DNA of 64,000 nucleotides, taken from NCBI GenBank assembly GCA_019096065.1, contig JAGUCH010000001.1:13206001-13270000 (forward strand). The letters are read 5' to 3'. The stretch is from Paracyclopina nana (Eukaryota; Arthropoda; Copepoda; Cyclopoida; Cyclopettidae). This document shows positions 38,718 through 48,601 of this stretch, in pieces; position 1 is the first letter of the stretch; each line of letters opens with the position of its first letter. The position numbers and the translations under genes were made by a program. The notes under the pieces were generated by a model that saw nothing but the letters and a program-made list of their open reading frames with translations, ran no database searches and was not told the DNA's origin.

Positions 38718-38729
38718 AACTTAATAAGT
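38718..38729. repeat. Subterminal near-palindrome AACTTAATAAGT, copy 1
   Basis: The core ACTTAATAAGT is palindromic about its central base. A second identical 12-mer is 61 bp further in at 38,779-38,790, and related ACTTAAATAA and ACTTATTTAAG strings lie at 38,642-38,651 and 38,696-38,706. This cluster is a candidate binding array for an element-encoded protein. Confidence 0.5.
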
Positions 38730-38778
38730 ACTGCTGCAGTTCTTTGATGAACTCAGCTTATGTAAAGGCCTTATCCAC

Positions 38779-38790
38779 AACTTAATAAGT
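38779..38790. repeat. Subterminal near-palindrome AACTTAATAAGT, copy 2
   Basis: Identical to 38,718-38,729. Confidence 0.5.
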
Positions 38791-38992
38791 CGGTGTTAAT
38801 ATAATTTTATTTTCAGCAACTGCCGTGCAACTTATCAAGACCAATTATATTTTTAGTCAATGGAGATGATGTATCTACATGAGAAATGGCTGCGTCAATC
38901 AAGATTCATTAATATTATTGACTTTTTTTAATCACTTGTAGATATGCTGCACGAAAATAAAAATAACCTTTTTCTACCTTAAAAAGCCTTGT

Positions 38993-38998
38993 TTTATT
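38993..38998 (-). terminator. Polyadenylation signal of the transposase gene
   Basis: AATAAA on the minus strand, about 60 bp beyond the transposase stop codon and well inside the element. Confidence 0.65.
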
Positions 38999-39056
38999 GA
39001 ACATAAAATGAAACATAGTGCATGGTGATGTTAATCTTTTAAATTGCGTTTTAAAG

Positions 39057-41981
39057 TTAAACATAGTAAGCATCGTTGGGAACAGCAAATATCAAGTCCT
39101 CGCTAATTGCTGCTTTGCACATAATGTCTTCTGCGTTAACATAGACTTTTTCATTGTCCAGTTCACCAGCGATCTTCCTTATAAATACTTCATCCATGTT
39201 AAGTTCAGGACATTCTGGATAGAAGTGATAGCTTGTAGGGATCTTCTTGCAGACAAAGCCATCTCCTGCATAGTCGACTATTTTCAAGTACTTTCCCTCA
39301 AATGTGACAATGAGATTATTGCAAGCACGTTTAGGCCCATCAACACTTGATAATTTGACTTTAGGATTGCAATTGTGAGGAGCCATGTTACTGATAAATG
39401 ACTTGACCATCATCTGTTTGGCAAACGAGAGTGTGTTGGGCACTATAATTCTCTTCAGGTATGAAAAAAACGATTCGAATGGCAACGCTGAGAAATTATG
39501 AAGTGGACCAACAAATCTGAGGTCCATTAAGTGACAGAAAGTATGGACGTTAAACACACAATTCTCAATTCCAAAACAAGACTGAAAAAGCTTGTAGAAA
39601 GTCCTGTGTGTCTTATAGGCCTTGTTCCTTGTCATGTTTTGATGGAAAATCCTGTTTGGCATAAGGGCACTTCTCACAAGCCACACAAAGTAGATCCAGG
39701 TCTTTCTAATTGAGCGATAGGCCTCTCCATCTAGTGCCAAATAGAATGCATGGAACCCAGCAACGATTATTGCAAGGAACTCAACGGCTTTATAATGCAC
39801 AAATGCTGACTTCATTGAACGTGGCCGACGTGGGAATTCGCTGGGCAGCTCTTGGTTCATCCATACTTTGTCGAACTTGTTGGCAATAACATTGCCTGCG
39901 TCAGGCATGATTTTTTTGCTTGAGCTTGGCTGTAGAATCAATGTCAAAATTGCTTTGCACATTCCAAGACAAACATTGTGCATTGGATCGACAGCGAAAT
40001 CATCAATGATGTTGAAATAATCCAGCTTTAAAAGTGGTGAATAGCCCGTTATTCCTTTTTTCTCTTTCAGCTGCAATGCATTTGGGTTTTCTTTTATCTT
40101 TTCCGCAATTTCTCGCCACTCCTCATTGGTCCTGTAGGCATTTTTCATCGTATAGGCAGGAAAAGTCATTTTTGAATGAGCTTTAGAGTAATAACCCTTG
40201 CAAACGCAACGCTCACAACAAAAGTAGCCCATGTGACCATTGATAAGCTTAATTTTTGAGCGCATTGGACTATCTCCAACAAATCGCCTCACAAAATGGT
40301 TTGTTTCTTTTGCCTCTTCAATGACTTCATCAATTAACTCTATAAGAGCAATGGTTGCCTCTGATCTGTACACTTGAACTCCCATGGGCCAAAGTACTTT
40401 TCTGCAGTCATCAAAACGAGAAACGAGCACATTCATATTAGCGTCTCCACTCTTGGTTAAGGGCACGCCGTCGTAGAAGAAGTCAACCACTTTCTTTCCT
40501 TGTGTATCACTTACATGCCTGCAGTCTTTGTGGCACTCAATATGAAACTCATAAAGTTCACTGATCGGGACATAAGTCCATTCACTTAGCAGTTTATACC
40601 TAGGTCTTGGAAACTTCTTGCGCAGATATCTAATGCCCTTGTGAAAGTGATGCTCATTTGTTTCAGTGTCTAGGAACTCGTAGCGCATTTTCACCTTTGG
40701 AACTTGTGCCTCAAACTTTTTGCGCATTGTAGGGTATGTCACATACTTCTCTTCACTTTCTCGCGCACTTATAAAGTTCCAGATAATGGTCGATTGAGTT
40801 TCATTGCAGCATAATGCATGCACCATTTCCATGTATCGCTTATATAGTGCATCATGCCTTTGTGACACACTCTGCAGTTCTTCATCTTCTGCAAATTGCT
40901 CAAGGAACTCCTGCCTAGTCATGTGACGCATGTTATACACTTTGTCCACATTTTCTCCTTGCTCTGGTAGCTCGCAACCATTAATATCAGCTTCTACAGT
41001 GTCAGGAAAGTCTCCTTCCTCCCGATCATTGATATTTCCCTGGATAAACGAAGCACTGCTTTGATGATCTGACACAGCTCGGCTAGTTGATGGCCGGGCC
41101 AATAAAGACTCACTGGCTTCCTAGAAATGAATTTATTTCACGTTAAGTACAACTTATTCAGTCAATATTAAGTGTAACGTTGCTTTACTTTAGTGGTCTC
41201 GTCGAAATCCGGAATTCCATCCTCAGAGTCAATTTCTTCCTGTCCAGATTCGAAGTCAGCACTAGGCTCAACCAAGTCATTGTCGTTGTTGGTGTCACTT
41301 ACAGGATCACTTGGTTTATCAACTTCAGATGCATCATTGCGTTTCCTTTTACATGCCTTATCAAGTTGCTCAGAATCTTCTATAATCTGATCCTCGTCGT
41401 CGCTGTTACTGAAGTGATAACTGATGTCCCTTTCATGGTACAATTCATCGTTACGCTCCACATGATTCGTTCTTGGGTCCTCGTTTTCCTCTCTCTTGCG
41501 TTTAAGACCTTGCTCAATAAGTTTTTCACCTGGGAAAAGTTCCTGAGTCTCGTAGACAAGTCCCATTTGATATTGGCTTGCAATCAGTTCGTCCTCTGCA
41601 TCTGTTTCGTGCTCAGTGTCATCACTTGAGTCATGCTTGCTTGCATTTTGCAATTGGCTAATGGCTTGCTCAATGATCTCAGGGTCGTCTTCGTTGAATG
41701 GACACAATTCCATGTGGGCACCAAATGTCGCATCAGCACGCCTGCAATAAAGTTTTCATACTTTCATTCAATCAATAAAAAGTAAATTTTAAGACTTACT
41801 CAGCAGTTCCGACATTTTCAATTTGAGACTGAAGAATCTCTTTGCGCTGGTTGATTCTAGATTGAATTCCCATGAGCTCTTGAATGGCATCACGTTCTGC
41901 TTTTTCTTTCAAGCGTTGTCGTTTCTTTCTTTCAGTCGGACCCTCACGTAGCATCACCTTTTTAATTTTTTTCTTAGGCAT
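39057..41981 (-). CDS. CACTA-family transposase (Transposase_21/Tnp2-like)
   Basis: This is the catalytic protein of the element, expected to cut and join its ends. Minus-strand exons 41981-41800, 41741-41189 and 41120-39057 join with correct phases into 932 residues. Residues 1-60 are very basic (KKKIKK, ERKKRQRLKEK), likely nuclear localisation or DNA contact; about 61-245 are strongly acidic and probably disordered. The catalytic region follows: D462 in FFYDGVPL, a Cys-rich insertion near 541-552 (GHMGYFCCERCVCKG), D623 in DPMHNVCLGMCKAIL and E794 in ALPFESFFSYLKR. These match the D, D and E contexts of animal CACTA transposases as I remember them; that they are the catalytic triad is inference. 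No stop or frameshift is seen. Two introns of 58 and 68 nt resemble host introns. The long gene start is chosen because upstream exons keep the frame open. Confidence 0.87.
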
Positions 41982-42440
41982 TTTCGTTTTTTGAGAAATG
42001 GCGACGCAATGGCGATGTTTGGTTTTTTGAATTCAGCTGATTTCCTGCTGTAATTAAATGCAACGAGATTTACAAGTACTTACACTTGTAATTTGTAGTT
42101 AATTGAATTGCGCAATTTGAAAAGAAGATGTCACGCAACCTAAAAACATGAAAGTTAAATTTGAATTAAAACTTTTCTGTCATACTAAATAAAAAAAAAA
42201 TATGATAGAATGATGCAAAAACGAAAGAAATCAATAAATAATACTAAATTAAATTAAAAAGGCTTAATCATTTAATGGCAGTTTATGTTAAGTCAATCAA
42301 ACTGCAGTGCAGTTTGGAATTTGCCGCTCCTAATTTAAATAAAATAATATTTGTTTTGAAAATATCGCGAAATCACAACAGGTGAAAAAAACCGCCGATT
42401 CGAGAAGTCAAGAAATTAAAAAGTGATTATTATCAAAGAA

Positions 42441-45400
42441 ATGGCGACAATAACTCCTCCAGATGACCCAAATGCGGTTTATGAGAGGGTAATCGTCCTC
42501 TACCTGAAGGAAACTCCAGCGTTTGGACACTTACCAATGGATTGGGAAGCACCCGACCGGCGCTCACTGAACGAGATCGTCAGCTTTGACCCAAAGACTG
42601 AAATGACCAATGCGCAGCGCCTGAAAACTTTCAAGTACGAGGAGAAGAAGGGCGTTCATCGTGAATTTTCAATATTTGCGAGGGTTGAACAAGGTATTGA
42701 AATCACTTCTCTTTATTAATCGCCGATGCAAACTTAACTTTTATTTTGCAGGCGTCGACATTAAAAGGCTGGAAGATACCTGCAAAGAGCTTAACCAGGA
42801 GTTTAAAGGGATTACTACTATTGGAAAGCGGTTGGCGATAAAGACCAAAATCGTCCCTCAATACCCAGAGAAGATTATGGCCAAGTACACTTACCAGAAA
42901 TGCCAACCCAATGGCAAATTCATCTTCCACCCATGGTTGGGTACTGCCACTAGATCCAAGGCCACAGACAGCTTGCCAAAGACTGGAGATGAACTTCATA
43001 AGGACAACGAATCCGACGATGACTTCGACTTAAGGAAAACTCCACGCAAGCGGCGATCGGCCTCAAGGGAGTCCTCACAAAGCCTCACATCGGCAGGACC
43101 ATCTGAAAAGGTAGATATGACTTTTAAATGAGTAATCATACAGAGACTGCAACATCAATATTCATTTCAGATTGCCAAGTTAGCTAAGTCCCCAGTCAAC
43201 CCTTTTTACAAAGGCAGCGATAAGAAAAAAGGCCGAGGAGCGGGCGGAAGCAGAAAATCCAAGATTGCAGCCCTTGAGCAAATGAAAAAGACTCTTGAAG
43301 CTGAACCCCAGCCATCCACTAGTAAGGCTGCTCAAGAAGAGCTTGATAAGGAAAAGGAATCAAAATTCCCTCATCGCCAAGTAGTCGTAGTAGACGTTCA
43401 CTCTTCTCCTGAGCAGGAATCTCAAGGGCCAAGTCAGCCAATTGAATTTGATAAACTCCTTGAGCAAGCAAGCTGCAAGGAAACTGAGAGCAGCTCTCAA
43501 AACGTCGAGAAAGAGCAGAAGGAGGAAATTGTGACAACAATTTCTCTGAATGTTCCAGTTGCGACTGCTAAAGTTGATGCTCAAGAGATGAGCAAGGAAG
43601 CTCGCTTTTTTGAGAGTTTGCCCGACAACGAGAAAAATCGCCTTTTCGATGAGGTGAAGTCTAAGATACTTCAACTAGAAATGCAAGAAGCCATTGAGAA
43701 GGCAATTTTGCATGTCTATCAGCAGACAATTTCACCTCGCCTTGATTCTATTTATCGAAATCTCAATGAACTCGGCGTCATGCTTGATGAACACATTCAG
43801 CAGCACAAGAAAGATATGGCCGAGCTCAAGGCAAAACCTGCAGCAAGAGAGCGCACCTTGAAAGTTTGCAATGAAATCAAAGACATGGTGGGCAAGTTTG
43901 CAAATGAGACAGTCTCAATCAAGAAGACTTTGTACAAGTCAGCAGCAGGTAATGCTGATGCCCTGTCTCAGGCCATTGGCATCATCTCTAAGCCACTTCC
44001 CTTTGATGAAATGGGGCCAGGAATGGATGCATTCTTTGCAAACAAACTTATTCAAGACTTGATCGTGCATTACCTTACTCCTTATTGCAACGGAGCTGCC
44101 AATGAAATTGACTACAATATCGCCAAAGCTGTAATGGACAAACTGTTCACAGTCAATGCATGCGCTCACTTAGTGCACAAAATTAACAAGTAAGTTTTAA
44201 CTGATAATTATAGGGTTCAGTCATGTTTACAGGTTTAATTTTCAGCTGGAAGAAAGCTCCCTTCTTCAAAAGGCCAATCCCCCCGGCAATTATGCGGATG
44301 ATTGAGTTCAGACTGATCCCTCGCTTGAGAAAGCAAAATTTGATTTCCGACAATGAAAAATTCGAAAATTTGAAAGTCATCAAGGATCAGATGTCTCAGA
44401 AAATGACTAACTCGAGGACAACTTTCATAAGGACTGCTTTCAAGAGGTCGCCAAATCCGGAATTCGCGGTAAAGGCCTTATATGAGGTTGACATGGATCT
44501 CTTCAGCCAAAACAATGTAAGTAAAATTAACAAGTCGTTTGTAAATCTGTAGCCAACTATGCTCATTCATTCAGCATGCCATGGATAGCCGGATTGAGCC
44601 TCTCCTTATGAATGATTACATCACGGATTTGCAAGAAGGAAGAGGTGAATACCGAGAGGCCCTCAAACTTTATGAGAATATGAAGGAAGAGGCCAAGCAT
44701 GAAGCAAAGGATGCTGAACAAGATGCCACAGTCGAAGAAGTCTTCAGAAAACTTCGTGGCCCTAAAGGTCGCAAGCCAATCACTGTCTTCCAAGTAGTGA
44801 AAATGATTGTTGGCGTTGGATTTCTCCTTAACAAGGACTTGGAAACAATGGAGTATGACCAATGCCCAGAGGTTCCAACGGTAATTATTAATAATTTGTG
44901 TCTAAGTGAACTTGTCATGAGCAATGCATGTTCCAGTTGCTGGCGACTCACAAACAAATTGTGGAAACCTACAAAGATCGCTATGATGTACTGGTGCAAG
45001 AGTTTATCGGCCTTGAACCAGGACAGAGCCGCATGGTAGTGGACTACACACTTGGTAAGACGCCTCCTCATGATTCTGGCTTGGATCCACAACCTCGCCC
45101 TTACCGAAAAAGCCCAAGAAAGTTGCCAGGCGAATATGTTGCTGACATAAGGGCTGCTGAAGTAGCTAAAAAGGTGTTGGAAATGCAATACTCGACGGAG
45201 TCTGAATCTGAGGTTTCATCTGAAGATCCTGCTAACCCCCTTAACAAAGCATGCATCGACATTGACCTTACTGATGAAAAGGAGACTCCTACTTCTTCAT
45301 CTTCTACCAAAAAAACTTTTTTCAGTCCACCAGTAAGCCCATAAGCATGACTTTTTAATAATTCCTTAATCCATTCAACTCATATTTAGGATCCAAACTT

Positions 45401-45650
45401 AACCTTTGCGTCTTCCAAAGTTGTGACTGATCAATCAATTGATCCAACCCCTGGACAGTCTTCGTCTCAACAACCAGCTGCGCATCCACCAGAGTTCACA
45501 GCAGAGGAGTACAAGCAATTCCTTGATAAGGTGGAAAGAGAAAGAAGGCAGCTGAAAGAGTTTGATGACAAGAAAAAAGCGATTGCTAAGTTGCAAGCTG
45601 AAATTGATGCCATGAAGGCAGACATTGAAGAAACTCCGGAGGAGAAGTAA
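42441..45650 (+). CDS. Second transposon gene: 954-residue protein of unknown family
   Basis: Seven exons (42441-42693, 42752-43110, 43171-44189, 44246-44516, 44575-44880, 44937-45332, 45390-45650) join with good GT/AG sites and consistent phases into 954 residues. I recognise no domain. Residues 1-150 look globular; about 170-215 are basic and serine-rich (TPRKRRSASRESSQS), then K/G-rich. A helical, coiled-coil-like part lies near 330-450, a conserved-looking helical part with WKKAPFFKRP near 545, an acidic SSTESESE-type region with CIDIDLTDE (resembling a SUMO-interaction motif), and a C-terminal K/E coiled coil. It is transcribed divergently from the transposase. By position it could be an accessory DNA-binding factor like TnpA of maize En/Spm, but there is no sequence evidence for that. 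It could also be a captured host gene. Confidence 0.82.
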
Positions 45651-45752
45651 AAGGCCTTAAGAAGGAGAAGAATGAAACAGACCAAATGAACTTTATTCCA
45701 GTACTTAATATGTTTATTCAATACATTACATTTTCTTATAAAAAATACAAGA

Positions 45753-45758
45753 AATAAA
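45753..45758 (+). terminator. Polyadenylation signal of second transposon gene
   Basis: AATAAA about 100 bp after the stop codon of the 954-residue gene and 325 bp before the right end of the element. Confidence 0.65.
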
Positions 45759-45918
45759 AAAATTAAAAATGAATTTTTAAGCCTCGCACCAATAATTTTT
45801 GACAGGTTGCATTGCAGTCCGATTTCAGTATAAAGACAACTGCAGCAGTTGTGGTTAAGTTGCATTTGAACGTAGAAATCATCCCTGCCAGTGTCCACTG
45901 CACCACGCCTGCTAAATG

Positions 45919-45928
45919 TGTAGTTAAG
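45919..45928 (+). repeat. Subterminal repeat TGTAGTTAAG, right copy
   Basis: Identical to 38,586-38,595 in direct orientation, about 155 bp from the right end of the element. Confidence 0.5.
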
Positions 45929-46072
45929 CTGAAATGAAAAAAGGACTAGGTTACTGCAAAAATCATAACTACACTTTTGCAGCGTCACTTATCGCTTCTA
46001 TGAAAAGTCGTTTGCATGACTGCATATAAGTCCTTAACCAAAACTGCATTCCGGGTTAAACTCAGTCAAAAC

Positions 46073-46083
46073 ACTTAGTGGGG
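46073..46083 (-). repeat. Right terminal inverted repeat of CACTA element
   Basis: ACTTAGTGGGG, the exact reverse complement of the left end. Confidence 0.88.
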
Positions 46084-46085
46084 AC
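46084..46085. repeat. Right copy of target-site duplication (AC)
   Basis: Matches 38,516-38,517. On the coding strand of the host gene the duplicated bases are GT, giving ...GCA GT at one side and ATTGCAT... at the other. Confidence 0.65.
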
Positions 46086-46982
46086 TGCATTCAATTTCAC
46101 GATGTCACCGGACATTTTCTTGAACCGTTCCATGGGCTGCTGTTTGACCACTTCATCATGCTCACTGTCCATTTTCGTCTCTATTTGGTCTATGGCATTC
46201 AAGGCTCCCAAGCACAATTTACTCACTTTGGCCAACGCTTTTCTCTGCTCGTTCAGTTGTGTGTTCATTTGCTTCACAATGACTTTCAGATTTTCCTCAT
46301 CAGGAGTATTGATGCGTTCTAAGTGCGTTTCATTCCTCATGCAACTGTGGCTTCTTCGGCCTCCAGAGCTTTTACTGCTTGACCTCGAAGGGTGCTCTAG
46401 TGGTCTCAGTGAGCTGCTGCTATTTTGCATTGTTGGTGAGTCTGGCACAGATTGAGCCACTTCATGGAGAGCCAGGTTGCTCGAAGATTTTTCTGATCGA
46501 CCATGCACAAACAGCTTTAACCTGTATTAAAACAATACCTTCAACGTAAAAAATGCGAGCTTGATTTTTTTAATTGACCTGGCAATTTCTCGATTTTGCT
46601 CCTGCATCATCACGAGCGCACTGTTGATTCTTGTAATGCTGTCAGTCAAAAGTTGGTCCTTGACAGAGTGTCCCAATTGCTCAAAAGGTCTGACTTGAGT
46701 CATTCTGGTGATAAAGTCCAGAGGCGTACACCCTTGTCTTACCAACTCATCGAGGAGATCCTTGAGTAGAAACGAGATTTGGCTCGAATTCGAGTTTCTC
46801 GGTGGCTTGAGCTGGATTTGCATGCGACTGGCTAAAGCAAGAATATCTGTGACTTTAAAATTGCTGCCGCCATTGACATTTTTGAGTAAGATGTCAGTGA
46901 TCGTGTCCCACAAATCCATCTTTGAGTGCGACACTCGCGTGGGCGAAATTACAACTAGTGGCATTCTTAGCTTTCCCATCAT
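46084..46982 (-). CDS. Long coiled-coil protein, N-terminal part (gene interrupted by transposon)
   Basis: This is the upstream portion of the gene that continues at 38,515. Exon 1 is 46982-46579 (start ATG at 46,982, the first of two adjacent ATGs) and exon 2 begins at 46521; the join is in phase through a 57-nt intron. The first about 135 residues look folded (DLWDTITDILL, SFLLKDLLDELVRQGCTPLDFI), then comes a Ser/Arg-rich linker (about 150-185) and then a coiled coil with IVKLNAV, where the element cuts in. In the sequence as given the frame ends at TGA 46,062-46,064, for a truncated product of 287 residues. Without the element the whole gene would encode about 1,431 residues. I do not recognise the N-terminal domain; a role in the cytoskeleton, centrosome or kinetochore is only a guess from architecture. 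Confidence 0.78.
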
Positions 46983-47483
46983 TTCTTTCCGCCCCTTCAC
47001 TTTTTCACGCTGCCCATACCGCGCACACTGGGAACAATATGCGCAAAAATGGGAGCAGCTAGCCTAGAACGCATAGCTGCGCTTTTTCCAGCGTGGAAAA
47101 TTGTATGTTCAATGAGGAACAGGACACTCAATTAAGTTGAAAAGCGGTGAAAAACTAGCGCATGGAAAGCCAAGTTCTTTGATATGCGAGACCCGCGAGA
47201 TAATGAGCCAAGATCGGCGTTTCTCCTCGGTAATTTTCAATGGAGGATGTAAGATTTGTTCGTTTGTTCGATTGATGAGCTATACAACTTGAAAGATTTT
47301 TAAGTGCTACAAAGACACGACTTCATTAATTCAAGCTTTTTATACGTCCAAAGTGAGTCTGCGCTTACAAATTACACAAAAGTGATAATTTGGAGGGCAA
47401 ATCCAAGATTTTGTGCTTATTTATGAACCTAAGCCATATTTGTCATTCCAGCTTCTCTAGGCCATATTTGCTAGTCGTAATGG
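46983..47483. other. Divergent intergenic region
   Basis: About 500 bp between the start of the coiled-coil gene (minus) and the TATA box of the receptor-like gene (plus). I see no other feature; it should hold the promoter of the coiled-coil gene. Confidence 0.5.
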
Positions 47484-47491
47484 TATAAATA
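47484..47491 (+). promoter_or_regulatory. TATA box of the receptor-like gene
   Basis: TATAAATA lies 46 bp before the ATG at 47,530, with a CAGT initiator-like string at 47,506-47,509. This gives a very short 5' UTR of about 15-25 nt. Confidence 0.65.
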
Positions 47492-47529
47492 ATTAGGAGC
47501 AATAAGCAGTTGTCCAGCAAACTGCAACC

Positions 47530-48405
47530 ATGGCCGACGTATCTTTACGCGAGTCGTTTTTTGAGCTCATTTTACTGATTGCCACTTTAGTGACATACAT
47601 CTTGTTTGCGCTCGTATGGAGCTACCTGTCAAAAAAGGCCATCGGAATGCAAACTCCTTTTGATACGATGTTGAAGGACTACATGATCGTGAGTGCAGTC
47701 TCAATCATCATTGGCAACACGAACGATCTTGGCTATGGACCATATGGCATTTTCCCCGACTTTGCCGTAGTCATTTCATTGCTTCAAATAGGCATAGGAC
47801 ACGCCTACTTCCTCCAATCTTTGGCTGCTGTCAGCACTCGCTATCTACTCATTTTCCATAGCGATTGGATTGACCAGATCAATGAAAACCTCTACACCAA
47901 TGGTATCAGGATCTCAATTGCTCTCTTATCTGTAATGCTCACAACGTACGAAGGGGTTGTCAATGATTTCCGAATGACTGAAGCATATGTCTACTTGACT
48001 GGAATACCCAATGATGACATAACCGAACTTCCCCTGAACACGGTCAAGATGACGGTATTGATCACAGTTGGTGCAATGACACTGATGATAATTCGAATTG
48101 AGGTGTGGAAGCGGAAGACAGCCTTGGCGAAGGACTTAGATTTGGGCCTCTCGTACTCAACATTCAGAGCCATTGCGTTGGTTGTCCTCTTCGTCGGATT
48201 CTCACTTTTACTCACTCTGGATGACCTGTCAAACGCCAGGCTGCAGAGAATCATATTCCACGCCTACTTTTTAGTCATCATCATGAACTTTCTGCCAATC
48301 CTTATGATTCTTAGAAATCCAAACATGAAACAGCATGTAAAGAATGTGTACAACCAGCAAAGTTGGACACCGAAGTTTCATTCAAAAATTGCGCCAACAA
48401 GATAA
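47530..48405 (+). CDS. Intronless seven-transmembrane receptor-like protein (orphan)
   Basis: A single open frame of 291 residues with about seven hydrophobic helices, near residues 12-33, 46-63, 73-107, 126-145, 177-196, 213-233 and 246-268. Features suggest a divergent rhodopsin-like GPCR: STRYLLIF after the third helix resembles the E/DRY position, and FLPILMILRNPNMKQHV at the end of the last helix resembles the usual end of helix 7 and helix 8 (xLRNPxM). There is no signal peptide, the N-terminus is very short and the C-terminus is basic. I cannot name a ligand or subfamily, and an unrelated seven-helix fold remains possible. A TATA box precedes it and AATAAA follows at 48,596. Its lack of introns contrasts with all neighbours and is common in lineage-expanded receptor families. 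Confidence 0.72.
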   Translation: MADVSLRESFFELILLIATLVTYILFALVWSYLSKKAIGMQTPFDTMLKDYMIVSAVSIIIGNTNDLGYGPYGIFPDFAVVISLLQIGIGHAYFLQSLAAVSTRYLLIFHSDWIDQINENLYTNGIRISIALLSVMLTTYEGVVNDFRMTEAYVYLTGIPNDDITELPLNTVKMTVLITVGAMTLMIIRIEVWKRKTALAKDLDLGLSYSTFRAIALVVLFVGFSLLLTLDDLSNARLQRIIFHAYFLVIIMNFLPILMILRNPNMKQHVKNVYNQQSWTPKFHSKIAPTR

Positions 48406-48595
48406 GCATAGCTTTATGGTGGTACATACATGTATTTGTATGATTACTCTTAAAATGAGGTGCCATACTTTTGAAGCTTCAAAGATTGTAAAGCACCATA
48501 ATCAAACCCAGCCATACTCACTAGGACTAAGCTAGCTAGCTTAGGTAATTTTGTAATTTAAGTGCTGCACCGATTCATCATATATGTACATGCTC

Positions 48596-48601
48596 AATAA
48601 A
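48596..48601 (+). terminator. Polyadenylation signal of the receptor-like gene
   Basis: AATAAA about 190 bp after the stop codon. Confidence 0.6.

Larger units (their letters stand above)
38518..46083 (-). mobile_element. Complete CACTA (En/Spm-type) DNA transposon, 7,566 bp
   Basis: The ends are inverted repeats CCCCACTAAGT (38,518-38,528) and ACTTAGTGGGG (46,073-46,083), containing the CACTA/TAGTG hallmark, flanked by an AC duplication. Inside are two head-to-head genes: a CACTA transposase on the minus strand (39,057-41,981) and an unrecognised 954-residue protein on the plus strand (42,441-45,650), with about 460 bp between their start codons. AT-rich subterminal regions carry short repeated motifs. 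All coding exons are open and splice in phase, so the copy looks potentially autonomous. It lies in a coding exon of the coiled-coil gene, in the same transcriptional direction as its transposase. If only CACTA is counted as the end, the element is 38,521-46,080 with non-matching CCC and GGG flanks. Confidence 0.9.

Noticed and set aside
42441..45650. BEN domain or other known DNA-binding domain in the second transposon gene
   Set aside because: The helical region is suggestive but I cannot match key residues, so no domain is claimed.
38521..46080. Ending the element exactly at CACTA/TAGTG with a 3-bp duplication
   Set aside because: The 3-bp flanks would be CCC and GGG, which are not a direct repeat; extending to CCCCACTA gives an AC duplication that also restores the host frame.
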